Position numbers and translations under genes: made by a program | Shown: positions 25,143 through 32,746 of the stretch, in pieces | Layout of the letters: each line of letters opens with the position of its first letter | Numbering within the stretch: the first letter of the stretch is position 1 | Assembly: GCA_017395505.1 (NCBI GenBank) | Contig: JAFPUH010000031.1 | Span: 1-38,571 of the forward strand | Length of the DNA: 38,571 bases | Reading direction: 5' to 3' | From: Kiritimatiellia bacterium | GTDB lineage: Bacteria; Verrucomicrobiota; Kiritimatiellia; RFP12; UBA1067 | Notes under the pieces: model-generated | The model's database searches: none | What the model saw: only the letters and a program-made list of their open reading frames with translations | What the model was told of the DNA's origin: nothing

Positions 25143-26594
25143 ATGAAACTCAATCCGAAAGTCTTTCTGCTGGCGCTCGTCGTCGCCCTGGTGTCGCTTG
25201 GCGGCTGGGCCGGCGGCCTCGTCGAAAACCTGACCCAGACCGTCACGCTCGCGGTCTTCGCCGGCGTTATCTCGACCACGCTCTTCTTCTGGGAGCGTCG
25301 AGTGGCCGCGGCGTTCCTCGGCGTCGCCATCCTCATAGCGACACACGCGATGACGCTTCAGTCCATACTCAAGGCGACCGAGCTCGACATCATATTCTTC
25401 CTCGTGGGCATGATGATCATAGTCGGCGTCCTAAAGGACCTCGGCTTCCTTACCTGGGTCATTCAGTCGATCATCAACCGAAAGAACATGAACGGCGTGT
25501 CGTTCACCGCGATACTCTGCGTGCTGTCGGCCGTGCTGGCCTCGGTCGTCGACGAGGTGTCGTCGATCGTCGTCGTGCTGGCGCTGGTGTTCCAGGTCTG
25601 CGACACCCTGAAGCTCCGCCCCCACCCGTTCGTGCTGATCGCCGTCATGGCGACCAACATCGGCTCGTCCGCCACGATGCTCGGCAACCCCGTCGGCATC
25701 TTCATCGGCAACAAGGCCGGCCTCACCTTCGCGCAGTTCCTCGTCGGCGCCACGCCTGTCGCGCTGGTCTCGCTCGTGGCGACCCTCGGCATAACCATCT
25801 TCTGGTTCCGCGCCGACATCCGCCGCATGACGCTCGCCATGGCCCGCCACCGCCGCATGGGGCTCGGGCCTGTGCTTCAGATACCATACAAAACGGGACT
25901 CTTCATTCTGCTCGCGACCGTCTCGGTGATAGCCTTCCACCACCAGATCGAGCACGCCCTCGCCCTCGGCGGCGTCGCCAACAAGAACGCCTTCCTCATA
26001 ATGACGCCGCTGATCGTCGCCGGTATCCTCATGATCTGGCGCCCCCATCGCGCGCGACACTATGTGGAGAAGGACGTCGAGTGGTGGACCCTCCTCTTCT
26101 TCATGCTCCTCTTCGCCATCGCCGGCTCCCTCAACGAGCAGGGCATAACGCAGAACCTCGCCGACAGCCTTACCAAGCACGTCTCGGGCGGCCCGAAGGG
26201 CATGATACCGCTCGTGCTGCTGATCGCCTCGCTCGGCTCGGCCTTCGTCGACAACATCGTCTTCGTCGCCGCGTTCACGCCCGTCATCCAGGCGCTTGTC
26301 GAAAGGGCCGCCGACTATTCGGTGCTCTGGTGGGCGCTCCTCTTCGGCGCCTGCTTCGGCGGCAACATAACGGTCGTCGGCTCCACCGCCAACATAGTCG
26401 CCTCGGGACTTCTCGAGAAGCACGGCCACAACCCCATCCGCTTCGGAACCTGGATTCGCCTCGGCGCCATAGTCGGCCTCGTTACGGCCCTCATAGCATG
26501 GGCTATGCTTCTCGTCTTTCCCTCTCCGCGTCCCGCCTCCGTTGAAGAGCCGGCCCCCGCCCCGCAGGTGGAGCTGCCGTCCCTCAACGGATAA
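25143..26594 (+). CDS. SLC13/ArsB/NhaD-like ion transporter
   Basis: This 483-residue inner-membrane protein has about 11-12 hydrophobic helices and the two inverted signature regions of the ion-transporter superfamily: VVDEVSSIVVVLAL with TNIGSSATMLGNPVGIFIG in the first half, and AFVDNIVFVAAFTPV with GGNITVVGSTANIVA in the second. These resemble NhaD sodium/proton antiporters and SLC13 sodium/dicarboxylate carriers. The short cytoplasmic tail is Pro/Glu rich. The ATG at 25143 lies 6 nt after the IIA-CBS stop, so the two are probably made together. I favour a sodium/proton antiporter controlled by the IIA-CBS protein; an anion-sodium symporter is the alternative. Confidence 0.8.
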   Translation: MKLNPKVFLLALVVALVSLGGWAGGLVENLTQTVTLAVFAGVISTTLFFWERRVAAAFLGVAILIATHAMTLQSILKATELDIIFFLVGMMIIVGVLKDLGFLTWVIQSIINRKNMNGVSFTAILCVLSAVLASVVDEVSSIVVVLALVFQVCDTLKLRPHPFVLIAVMATNIGSSATMLGNPVGIFIGNKAGLTFAQFLVGATPVALVSLVATLGITIFWFRADIRRMTLAMARHRRMGLGPVLQIPYKTGLFILLATVSVIAFHHQIEHALALGGVANKNAFLIMTPLIVAGILMIWRPHRARHYVEKDVEWWTLLFFMLLFAIAGSLNEQGITQNLADSLTKHVSGGPKGMIPLVLLIASLGSAFVDNIVFVAAFTPVIQALVERAADYSVLWWALLFGACFGGNITVVGSTANIVASGLLEKHGHNPIRFGTWIRLGAIVGLVTALIAWAMLLVFPSPRPASVEEPAPAPQVELPSLNG

Positions 26595-26599
26595 AGGCG

Positions 26600-26629
26600 T
26601 TGCGCAAAAAGGCAAGATTGTGGTATAAT
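26600..26629 (+). promoter_or_regulatory. Promoter of the pseudopilin operon
   Basis: TTGCGC (26600-26605), an 18-bp spacer and TATAAT (26624-26629) with the TGG extension. The predicted start near 26636 leaves a leader of about 22 nt containing AAAGG before the gspF ATG. I see no other clear promoter until the end of the operon at 37.9 kb. Confidence 0.75.
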
Positions 26630-26657
26630 TCTGGCAACACTCGACAAAGGTTGAACA

Positions 26658-27965
26658 ATGGCGACATTCCAATACATTGCGAAGGATGCCGCGGGCAACG
26701 AGACCCGCGGACAGATTGAGGCGGGCGACCGCAGTTCTGCAATTGCGGCGGTTCGCGCCCAGGGGCTTTTCCCGACGGCGCTAGGTGAAGTGAAGTCGGC
26801 CCCGGCCGCCTCCGCCCCCGCGCCAAAGGCCAAGAAGGGCAAGGCGCCGAAACCTGCGGCCAAGCCTGCGGCGAAGTCCAAGGACATCAAGCTGCCTTCG
26901 TGGATGCGCGGCAAGGTGAAGACGAAGGTTCTTACCCAGTTCACTCGCCAGCTTGCCACGCTCGTCAACGCCGGCCTGCCCCTGATGCGCGGAATCGACG
27001 TCCTGAAGCGCCAGATGAAGGATCCCCAGATGGTAGAGGCGCTGAACGGAATCTCCGAGAACATCGCCGCCGGCGGAACGTTCTCCGAGTCGCTCACGCA
27101 GTACCCGAAGATCTTCGACAAGCTCTACGTGAACATGGTGAAGGCAGGCGAAGCGGGCGGCGTGCTCGAGGTCGTGCTGGGCCGTCTCGCCGAATTCGCC
27201 GAGAAGTCCGAGAAGATCGCCAACAAGGTGAAGGGCGCCATGATCTACCCGATCGTCGTGCTCGTCGCCGCCGTGGGTATCACGGGCTTCCTGCTCGTGG
27301 CGGTCATTCCGAAGTTCAAGCAGGTGTTCAACGACATGCTCGGCGGAAAGGCGCTTCCCGCCATCACCCAGTACGTGATGGACGCTTCCGAGTTCGTGCA
27401 GCACAACGGCCTGCTGATTGTCGCGATAATCGCCGCCATAGTCGTTGCAAAGAAGATTTTCGGCAAGACCGAGGTGGGCGCCTACTTCTACGACGTCTGC
27501 CAGCTGAAGGCGCCGGTGATCGGCACCCTCGCCCAGCGCACGGCCGTCTCGCGCGTTACGCGAACCCTCGGCACCCTGCTTTCGTCTGGCGTGCCGATTC
27601 TGCAGTCGCTCGTGATCGTCCGCGACACGACCGGCAACCGCGTCGTCTCGAAGGCCCTTCAGGATGTGCATGACGCCGTCAAGGAGGGCGAGGGCATGAC
27701 CCAGCCGCTTTCGCAGTGCTCGGTCTTCCCGCCCATGGTCGTGTCGATGGTCGAGGTCGGCGAAGAGACAGGCGCGTTGGCCGACATGCTTACGCGAATT
27801 GCCAACACCTACGATGACGAGGTCGACAACGCCGTCGCCGGCATGACCGCCGCCATCGAACCTGCGCTGATCATCGTGCTCGCGTTGGTCGTCGGCACGA
27901 TCGTCACGGCCATGTTCCTTCCGATGATCGACATCATCTCGTCCGTTTCCGGTGCAGGAGCCTAA
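26658..27965 (+). CDS. gspF: Type II secretion / type IV pilus inner-membrane protein GspF/PilC
   Basis: This is the polytopic platform protein that couples the assembly ATPase to pseudopilin polymerisation. The 435-residue protein starts FQYIAKDAAGNETRGQIEA, typical of the family. It then has a Lys/Ala/Pro-rich linker (about 48-80) and two repeated GspF domains with TQFTRQLATLVNAGLPLMRGI in the first and VSRVTRTLGTLLSSGVPILQ in the second. Three membrane segments lie near 195-220, 250-270 and 400-425. The extended low-complexity linker is unusual. An AAAGG ribosome site precedes the ATG. No assembly ATPase or secretin gene is in the window, so those must be encoded elsewhere. Confidence 0.93.
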   Translation: MATFQYIAKDAAGNETRGQIEAGDRSSAIAAVRAQGLFPTALGEVKSAPAASAPAPKAKKGKAPKPAAKPAAKSKDIKLPSWMRGKVKTKVLTQFTRQLATLVNAGLPLMRGIDVLKRQMKDPQMVEALNGISENIAAGGTFSESLTQYPKIFDKLYVNMVKAGEAGGVLEVVLGRLAEFAEKSEKIANKVKGAMIYPIVVLVAAVGITGFLLVAVIPKFKQVFNDMLGGKALPAITQYVMDASEFVQHNGLLIVAIIAAIVVAKKIFGKTEVGAYFYDVCQLKAPVIGTLAQRTAVSRVTRTLGTLLSSGVPILQSLVIVRDTTGNRVVSKALQDVHDAVKEGEGMTQPLSQCSVFPPMVVSMVEVGEETGALADMLTRIANTYDDEVDNAVAGMTAAIEPALIIVLALVVGTIVTAMFLPMIDIISSVSGAGA

Positions 27966-27966
27966 G

Positions 27967-29157
27967 GTGAAAAAGGGCTTTACGTTAGTCGAAATGCTCA
28001 TCGTCGTGACCGTGCTGATCACGCTCATGGGGATGGTGTTTCGGCTTGGCTCGATGGGTAGCGATTCCACGCGGCGGAATGTCACGATCAGCAGGCTTCA
28101 GCGCGTCGAGAACTGCCTTTCCGGATACTATGCGGCTTTCGGCAGCTATCCGCCGGTGAAGCTTCACGGAACGCGCAACATATACGCCAAGGCCAATTCG
28201 CACGGCATACAGAGCGAAGAAGAGGAAAATACCGACCTCTGGTCCTGGTCGTCCATCGGTGAGGCCAGGGAGGTCGCCGCCTGGAACCAGGTCGAAGCCG
28301 CGTGCCGCGCGCAGCCTGTCGATGCGTGCTTTCCGTTCCCCGACGGGTACAGCCAGCGAATCAAGATCGTGAGCGACGCCTTGGCGCAAAAGGCCAACTC
28401 GGGCGACAGCCGCTACAAGGCGTATTGGTCCAGCCCTGAGGTGAAGGCCGTGTACAACGCCGGTTTTTCTGACGCCTCGTCGGAAAACATAGGTCGATTC
28501 AATCCATATAAGGATGATGTCGAATGGAGCAAGGTTCAGCTCTTCAAGTTCGGTCTGATGAGCTTCCTGCTGCCGCGATACCTTGTAATGATGAACGGTG
28601 ACCAGTCGTTCTTCGATTATGCCCAGTGGACCGGCAACAACACCCTGCCACGCAATCCGCTTGACGACTCCGAATTCACCTGGAACAAGATACAGGAGAA
28701 CCAGGCGAGCCAGAACGCCGAGCAGCTGGCAAGTGTCGCCAACATACCGTCGCAGGCCATAACGGCCCGTTGGATGCCCAATCTAGAGGGCGTGGTGGCG
28801 AGCGAGCATACTTGGAACCTCTTCGGCGTGGTCATATCAACCGCAGGCGACGGCGAACAAAAAATAAGGAGCGACAACCCCGCCGCCTACAAATCGGTCT
28901 ACGAACCGGGCGACTTCAGCAACGATTCGCACAGCCAGCAGTATGTGCTCGACTACATCACTGTGCTGGATGGCTGGGGCAACGAGCTCTACTACTATTC
29001 TCCGGCCCCATATCAGAGCTATACGCTTTGGTCGGCAGGCCCCAACGGGCGAACCTTCCCGCCGTGGGTTCCTCTCGATTCCTCCGATTTGTCCACGATC
29101 GCGCGCGAGCGCATAAGCCTCTGGACGCAAGACGACTTCATCCACATGAGCAATTGA
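27967..29157 (+). CDS. Type II pseudopilin, large, GspG-related
   Basis: This 396-residue prepilin-like protein has the class III signal VKKG / FTLVEMLIVVTVLITLMGM: basic start, Gly at -1, Phe at +1, Glu at +5, then one membrane helix. The mature domain is far larger than a typical GspG (about 140 aa), but carries LDGWGNELYYYSP, like the D-x-WGN motif of major pseudopilins. The start is the GTG at 27967, with AGGAG 6 nt upstream and 1 nt after the gspF stop; an in-frame GTG at 27952 would overlap gspF and lacks a site. It is probably a cargo-specific or structural pseudopilin. Confidence 0.85.
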   Translation: MKKGFTLVEMLIVVTVLITLMGMVFRLGSMGSDSTRRNVTISRLQRVENCLSGYYAAFGSYPPVKLHGTRNIYAKANSHGIQSEEEENTDLWSWSSIGEAREVAAWNQVEAACRAQPVDACFPFPDGYSQRIKIVSDALAQKANSGDSRYKAYWSSPEVKAVYNAGFSDASSENIGRFNPYKDDVEWSKVQLFKFGLMSFLLPRYLVMMNGDQSFFDYAQWTGNNTLPRNPLDDSEFTWNKIQENQASQNAEQLASVANIPSQAITARWMPNLEGVVASEHTWNLFGVVISTAGDGEQKIRSDNPAAYKSVYEPGDFSNDSHSQQYVLDYITVLDGWGNELYYYSPAPYQSYTLWSAGPNGRTFPPWVPLDSSDLSTIARERISLWTQDDFIHMSN

Positions 29158-29158
29158 C

Positions 29159-29785
29159 ATGAAAAACATACATTCCAGAAACGCCTTCACCCTCATTGAA
29201 ATGCTTATCGTCATCGGCATCATCGCCGTGTTGACGGGTGCCTCCCTGGCCGGCTTCTCCAAGATGCGCGAGACGGCCGAGCGTGCCAAGGCGCAGGAGC
29301 TTGTGAGCAACGTGGCGACGGCTCTAACCGCGCTCTTCCAGCAGGAGGGGTCGTGGCCCAAGAGGCTTGCGGCGAACGGCGCGAACGACGGCGAGCTTGA
29401 TGCGCAGGCGGCGTTTCCTTTGGCGAAGAAGAAGTACCTTTCGCTTACGCTGAACAGCGATGGCACCGCTCTCGACGGTCTCGACAAGCTCGGCATCGTC
29501 GACCCTTGGGGTGCGGCGACGATCAAGCGCAGGGGCCGCTCCGCTTCCCTGAGCGACAAGGTCGCCGGCTCGGTTACCGTTCAGGATCACATTCTGCATT
29601 ACGCGCTTGACCTCGATGGCGATGGCATCGTCGAGGCCTCCGTCGGCGGGGAGCCCGTCACGATAAGGGCATCGGCTGCAGTTTGGGGCGCAGGCAAGGA
29701 CGGCAAGCTTGAGGCTTACACCAGGGGGCTCAAGAAGGATGATGTCTACAGCTGGGCGCCTGGCATGGCCAAGGGGGTCCGATGA
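29159..29785 (+). CDS. Type II pseudopilin with Ala at -1
   Basis: This 208-residue protein has the prepilin signal MKNIHSRNA / FTLIEMLIVIGIIAVLTGAS. The residue before the cleavage site is Ala where Gly is nearly universal. The mature part has an N-terminal helix with RAKAQELVSNV, a VDPWGAATIK segment resembling the DPWGNPY motif of GspG, and DLDGDGIVEA, a calcium-loop-like stretch. It starts 1 nt after the previous stop and overlaps the next gene by ATGA. Confidence 0.85.
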   Translation: MKNIHSRNAFTLIEMLIVIGIIAVLTGASLAGFSKMRETAERAKAQELVSNVATALTALFQQEGSWPKRLAANGANDGELDAQAAFPLAKKKYLSLTLNSDGTALDGLDKLGIVDPWGAATIKRRGRSASLSDKVAGSVTVQDHILHYALDLDGDGIVEASVGGEPVTIRASAAVWGAGKDGKLEAYTRGLKKDDVYSWAPGMAKGVR

Positions 29786-30339
29786 AACGCAAAGGTTTCA
29801 CCATAGTCGAACTGCTGATGGTGGTCGGCATCCTTTCGGTGCTGATCACAATCGTGACCACGGCTGCGGCCGGTGCGGTCAAGCAGGCGCGCGCCCGAAA
29901 GTCGGATGCGCTAGTGGCGATGGTAAACTCCGGCATAGCCACATACTACGCGCAGAAGGATGAGTGGCCCGACTTCGAGTCCGAAGGTCGTACCGGAAAC
30001 TACAGGATGAGCGGCGGCTCGCTCGACGCCGACCGTTATGTGCTTACCGATGCCGAGAGCGACAGGGTGATGCGCGAACTGATAAAGACCTCGGTTGGAA
30101 CCGCCGGCAATCCGCTCATAGACATAACCGGTCTCTTCGTCGCCCGCTCTGGGGTGGTCAACTCGCAGACCGTCGGAATGGATTTCATGGTGGCTCTGCG
30201 CGGCGACAAGAAGAAGTCGCCCCGAAAGATGAAGGTCAGCGAAATGATGTTCGGCTACCCCGACAGCGATACCGGGCGATTCCGCAGATTTACGATGGTT
30301 TACTCCATTCCCACTGACCAACTAACGGTGACAAAATGA
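29782..30339 (+). CDS. Type II pseudopilin
   Basis: This 185-residue protein has the prepilin signal MKRKG / FTIVELLMVVGILSVLITIV with Gly at -1 and Glu at +5. The mature domain has no motif I can tie to one named pseudopilin; it is basic near the C-terminus (GDKKKSPRKMK). It overlaps the genes on both sides (ATGA at 29782-29785, and ATGATG at 30336-30341), so translation is probably coupled along the operon. Confidence 0.82.
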   Translation: MKRKGFTIVELLMVVGILSVLITIVTTAAAGAVKQARARKSDALVAMVNSGIATYYAQKDEWPDFESEGRTGNYRMSGGSLDADRYVLTDAESDRVMRELIKTSVGTAGNPLIDITGLFVARSGVVNSQTVGMDFMVALRGDKKKSPRKMKVSEMMFGYPDSDTGRFRRFTMVYSIPTDQLTVTK

Positions 30340-31265
30340 TGCGCAAGGCGTTTACACTTCTGGAGCTGCTTGTAGTGGTGGGCATAATGGGCCTGCTCGG
30401 CACGGTGTCGATCGGCGCGTACCGTTCGGTGGTTCGCGGCATGGAGGAGCGCGGCGCGGTTCAGAACGCAAGCCAGTTTGTTCGTGCGGCGTTTCAGCGC
30501 GCCATGATCGACCGCCAGCCCACGGCCATATATTTCTGGAACGAGACGATTCGCGCCAGCAGCGACGACGAGAACGAGATAGTCGTCGGCAAGGCGGTCG
30601 CCGTCAGGCGCGCCGGGCGGATAACCGGCGTCGACTCCAACTACCTCTACGACGAGTTTGCCGATCTCGACAGGACGTATCCCGTCTCCGACAGCTCTTC
30701 GCCCAGAGCTTCTGGAATGTACCTCTACCAGATGGACGACATATCGGGCGAAAGCGGCTTCAAGCGCAGCAGGGTATACGATTCGGTGTACAGGAGCGAA
30801 GTGGCCGAGATGTATCTTCTCGAGCCGGTCGGCACTGCGGTTGATCCGTCGGATGATGGTTCCGAATACTACAGCGGCTGCGACAGCAAGAAGGCCGAGG
30901 TCAAGTTCCAGAACAAGCAGCCCGACGAGGGCAAGCTCGGCATTTGCGCCTTCATTCTTCAGAACGGCGGCGGAAGCGGCGGCCCGAACTGGGCGGTCGG
31001 CGACGCCTACGGCTTTGAGTTCCAGACGATAGAGCTGCCGAAGAACTTCATATTCGGCTCCTCCTATTCCAAAACCATGTCGTCGCCCGTCAAGGAGGCG
31101 GGGCGCATGGTGTTCGGCGGGGGCGCCGGCGGGTATGCCCAGCTCTCTGACAACACCTCTTCAACCAAGACGATCGAGATTCGCGCGTTGCGCCCCAACG
31201 CCGCCGGCAACCTCTCGCCGGAAAAGGTGGGCGAGACGGCCGATCCAACGAAGGAGCTGGAATGA
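30336..31265 (+). CDS. GspH/FimT-like minor pseudopilin, Ala at -1
   Basis: This 309-residue protein has the signal MMRKA / FTLLELLVVVGIMGLLGTVS with Ala at -1. The segment QFVRAAFQRAMIDRQPTAIYF (residues about 46-66) resembles the GspH/FimT helix-to-strand transition that follows the membrane helix. It is nearly twice the usual GspH size, with Gly/Ser-rich stretches and two Cys that could pair. The start is the first of two adjacent ATGs (30336 or 30339), overlapping the previous stop. By operon order it would be the H subunit. Confidence 0.78.
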   Translation: MMRKAFTLLELLVVVGIMGLLGTVSIGAYRSVVRGMEERGAVQNASQFVRAAFQRAMIDRQPTAIYFWNETIRASSDDENEIVVGKAVAVRRAGRITGVDSNYLYDEFADLDRTYPVSDSSSPRASGMYLYQMDDISGESGFKRSRVYDSVYRSEVAEMYLLEPVGTAVDPSDDGSEYYSGCDSKKAEVKFQNKQPDEGKLGICAFILQNGGGSGGPNWAVGDAYGFEFQTIELPKNFIFGSSYSKTMSSPVKEAGRMVFGGGAGGYAQLSDNTSSTKTIEIRALRPNAAGNLSPEKVGETADPTKELE

Positions 31266-31266
31266 C

Positions 31267-31812
31267 ATGAGGCGCGCTTTCACCATAATGGAGGTAAACC
31301 TCGCCATATTGATAATGGCGGGCGGCATACTGGCTATGGTATCGCTCTACTCCCTGGGCTACCGCGAAAACCGCCAGAGCCGCGAGGATGTCGCCGGCGC
31401 CGCGATTGCCGACGCCGTGATGAGCCCTATCGCAATGGGTTGCAGCGCGACGAACCTGAAATGGTCCGTGTTCAGGAACATCGGCAACTATCCCGGCGAC
31501 CGCGGATGGGCAGAGTACTTCAACGGCTCGACCGGGCTTGTCGAGAAGAATCCGCAGAGTACTGCCGAGCAGGCGTTCTCCGGCATCATGGGTGCGCTGT
31601 CGAACGCCGCGGAAGGGCAGTTTGACGTGAAGACGCAATTCCCCTCGTCCGCCGTCAGCGGAACCGGCATGAAGTGCGGCCTTGTTGTGCTGCATGAAAA
31701 GGATTCCCCGATCGTCAAGATAGCCTTCCGAGCCACGCGTCAGCCTGGCATGCTGCTTTCGATGCCGATGTACTACACAGAAGTCAGATTTCAGGGAGAT
31801 CCAAACAAATGA
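31267..31812 (+). CDS. GspI/PilV-like minor pseudopilin, Ala at -1
   Basis: This 181-residue protein has the signal MRRA / FTIMEVNLAILIMAGGILAM with Ala at -1 and Glu at +5. The pattern of Glu-Val followed by Leu-Ala and Gly-Gly-Ile-Leu is that of GspI/PilV proteins, as is the following YSLGYRENRQSREDVAGAA. It starts 1 nt after the previous stop. Its stop overlaps the next start (ATGA at 31809-31812). Position between the H-like and J-like genes supports the call. Confidence 0.78.
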   Translation: MRRAFTIMEVNLAILIMAGGILAMVSLYSLGYRENRQSREDVAGAAIADAVMSPIAMGCSATNLKWSVFRNIGNYPGDRGWAEYFNGSTGLVEKNPQSTAEQAFSGIMGALSNAAEGQFDVKTQFPSSAVSGTGMKCGLVVLHEKDSPIVKIAFRATRQPGMLLSMPMYYTEVRFQGDPNK

Positions 31813-32285
31813 GAAGGGGCTTCACGATACTTGAGCTTCTCGTGGCGAGCCTTCTCCTGGGAATGCTCGTGACGATACTTACGATGATATTCAACCAGTC
31901 GTCGATAGCCTGGCGCACCGGCGTAGCCGGCGTAGCCGATCTCGACGAGGTTCGCGACAATATCGCGGAAGTGCGCGAAGAGGCCGACAACATGTTCGTG
32001 CATGGCGACTCCGCCTACCGGATCACAGGCCTCTGGCAGAATGACGGCTCCCTGCGAACCCGCGCCTGCAGCTACGGCAACACGACGGGCGCCGACAAGA
32101 TCGTCCTGCTTACCAAGGTCAAGGGTGATACGAAGGGCAGCGACATCGAGACCATATCCGTCGGCTCCGGCTCGGGCGGAAGAAGCTTCAAGTCATATAC
32201 CGTCGGTGTGACGTCGTGGGGACCCGACGGCGAGGCGGACACCTACGACGACATAACGACATGGCCGGACGAGATAGACCTATGA
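31809..32285 (+). CDS. GspJ/PilW-like minor pseudopilin
   Basis: This 158-residue protein has the signal MRRG / FTILELLVASLLLGMLVTIL with Gly at -1. The Leu-Leu-Val-Ala-Ser core and the following SSIAWRTGVAGVADLDEVRD resemble GspJ/PilW. The C-terminal part is Gly/Ser rich and acidic. It is somewhat shorter than usual GspJ (about 200 aa). It overlaps genes on both sides by ATGA. Confidence 0.75.
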   Translation: MRRGFTILELLVASLLLGMLVTILTMIFNQSSIAWRTGVAGVADLDEVRDNIAEVREEADNMFVHGDSAYRITGLWQNDGSLRTRACSYGNTTGADKIVLLTKVKGDTKGSDIETISVGSGSGGRSFKSYTVGVTSWGPDGEADTYDDITTWPDEIDL

Positions 32286-32746
32286 AGCGAGCATTCACAC
32301 TTGTAGAACTGCTGGTCGTGATTGGAATGATCGCGCTCTTGACCGGTGCAATCGGCACATCCGTGTCGAGCGCCCGCGCCCGTGCGCGCATCGTAAAGGC
32401 GACGGCCGAGGTGAAGGAGATGACGAACGCCATACTGGCCTACGAGAACTACGCCCGCGGCGGAGAGTATGGCCTTGAGGCGATGGAGAACCGCGAAGCG
32501 ACCATAGACAGCGTCGGCTTCATCATGGGGCGCGGCGAGACTGGCGACACCGGCAAGATACCTGTCCTCTACAACGGCTCGGCGAGCGCCGACGGATCGT
32601 TGCGCGATCCGTGGGGCAATCCATACAGGGTGACGATACGCGAAGGGCAGGTGCCTTCGGTTTCTTCTACTGCCGCCAGCAACATGCAGACGGGCTACTA
32701 CCTGCCCAATTTCTACAGGCTTTCAATCGAGGAGCGAAACAAATGA
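32282..32746 (+). CDS. GspG-like pseudopilin, Ala at -1
   Basis: This 154-residue protein has the signal MKRA / FTLVELLVVIGMIALLTGAI with Ala at -1 and Glu at +5. It is the right size for GspG and carries RDPWGNPYRVTIREG, the hallmark DPWGNPY loop of the major pseudopilin, so it is the best candidate for the fibre subunit. The start, ATG at 32282, overlaps the previous stop. It also overlaps the giant GspK-like gene by ATGA. Confidence 0.84.
   Translation: MKRAFTLVELLVVIGMIALLTGAIGTSVSSARARARIVKATAEVKEMTNAILAYENYARGGEYGLEAMENREATIDSVGFIMGRGETGDTGKIPVLYNGSASADGSLRDPWGNPYRVTIREGQVPSVSSTAASNMQTGYYLPNFYRLSIEERNK

Noticed and set aside
25431..26672. 413-codon minus-strand open frame opposite the SLC13/NhaD gene
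   Set aside because: The translation is charge-biased with no domain, and the plus frame has consistent membrane helices and signature motifs.
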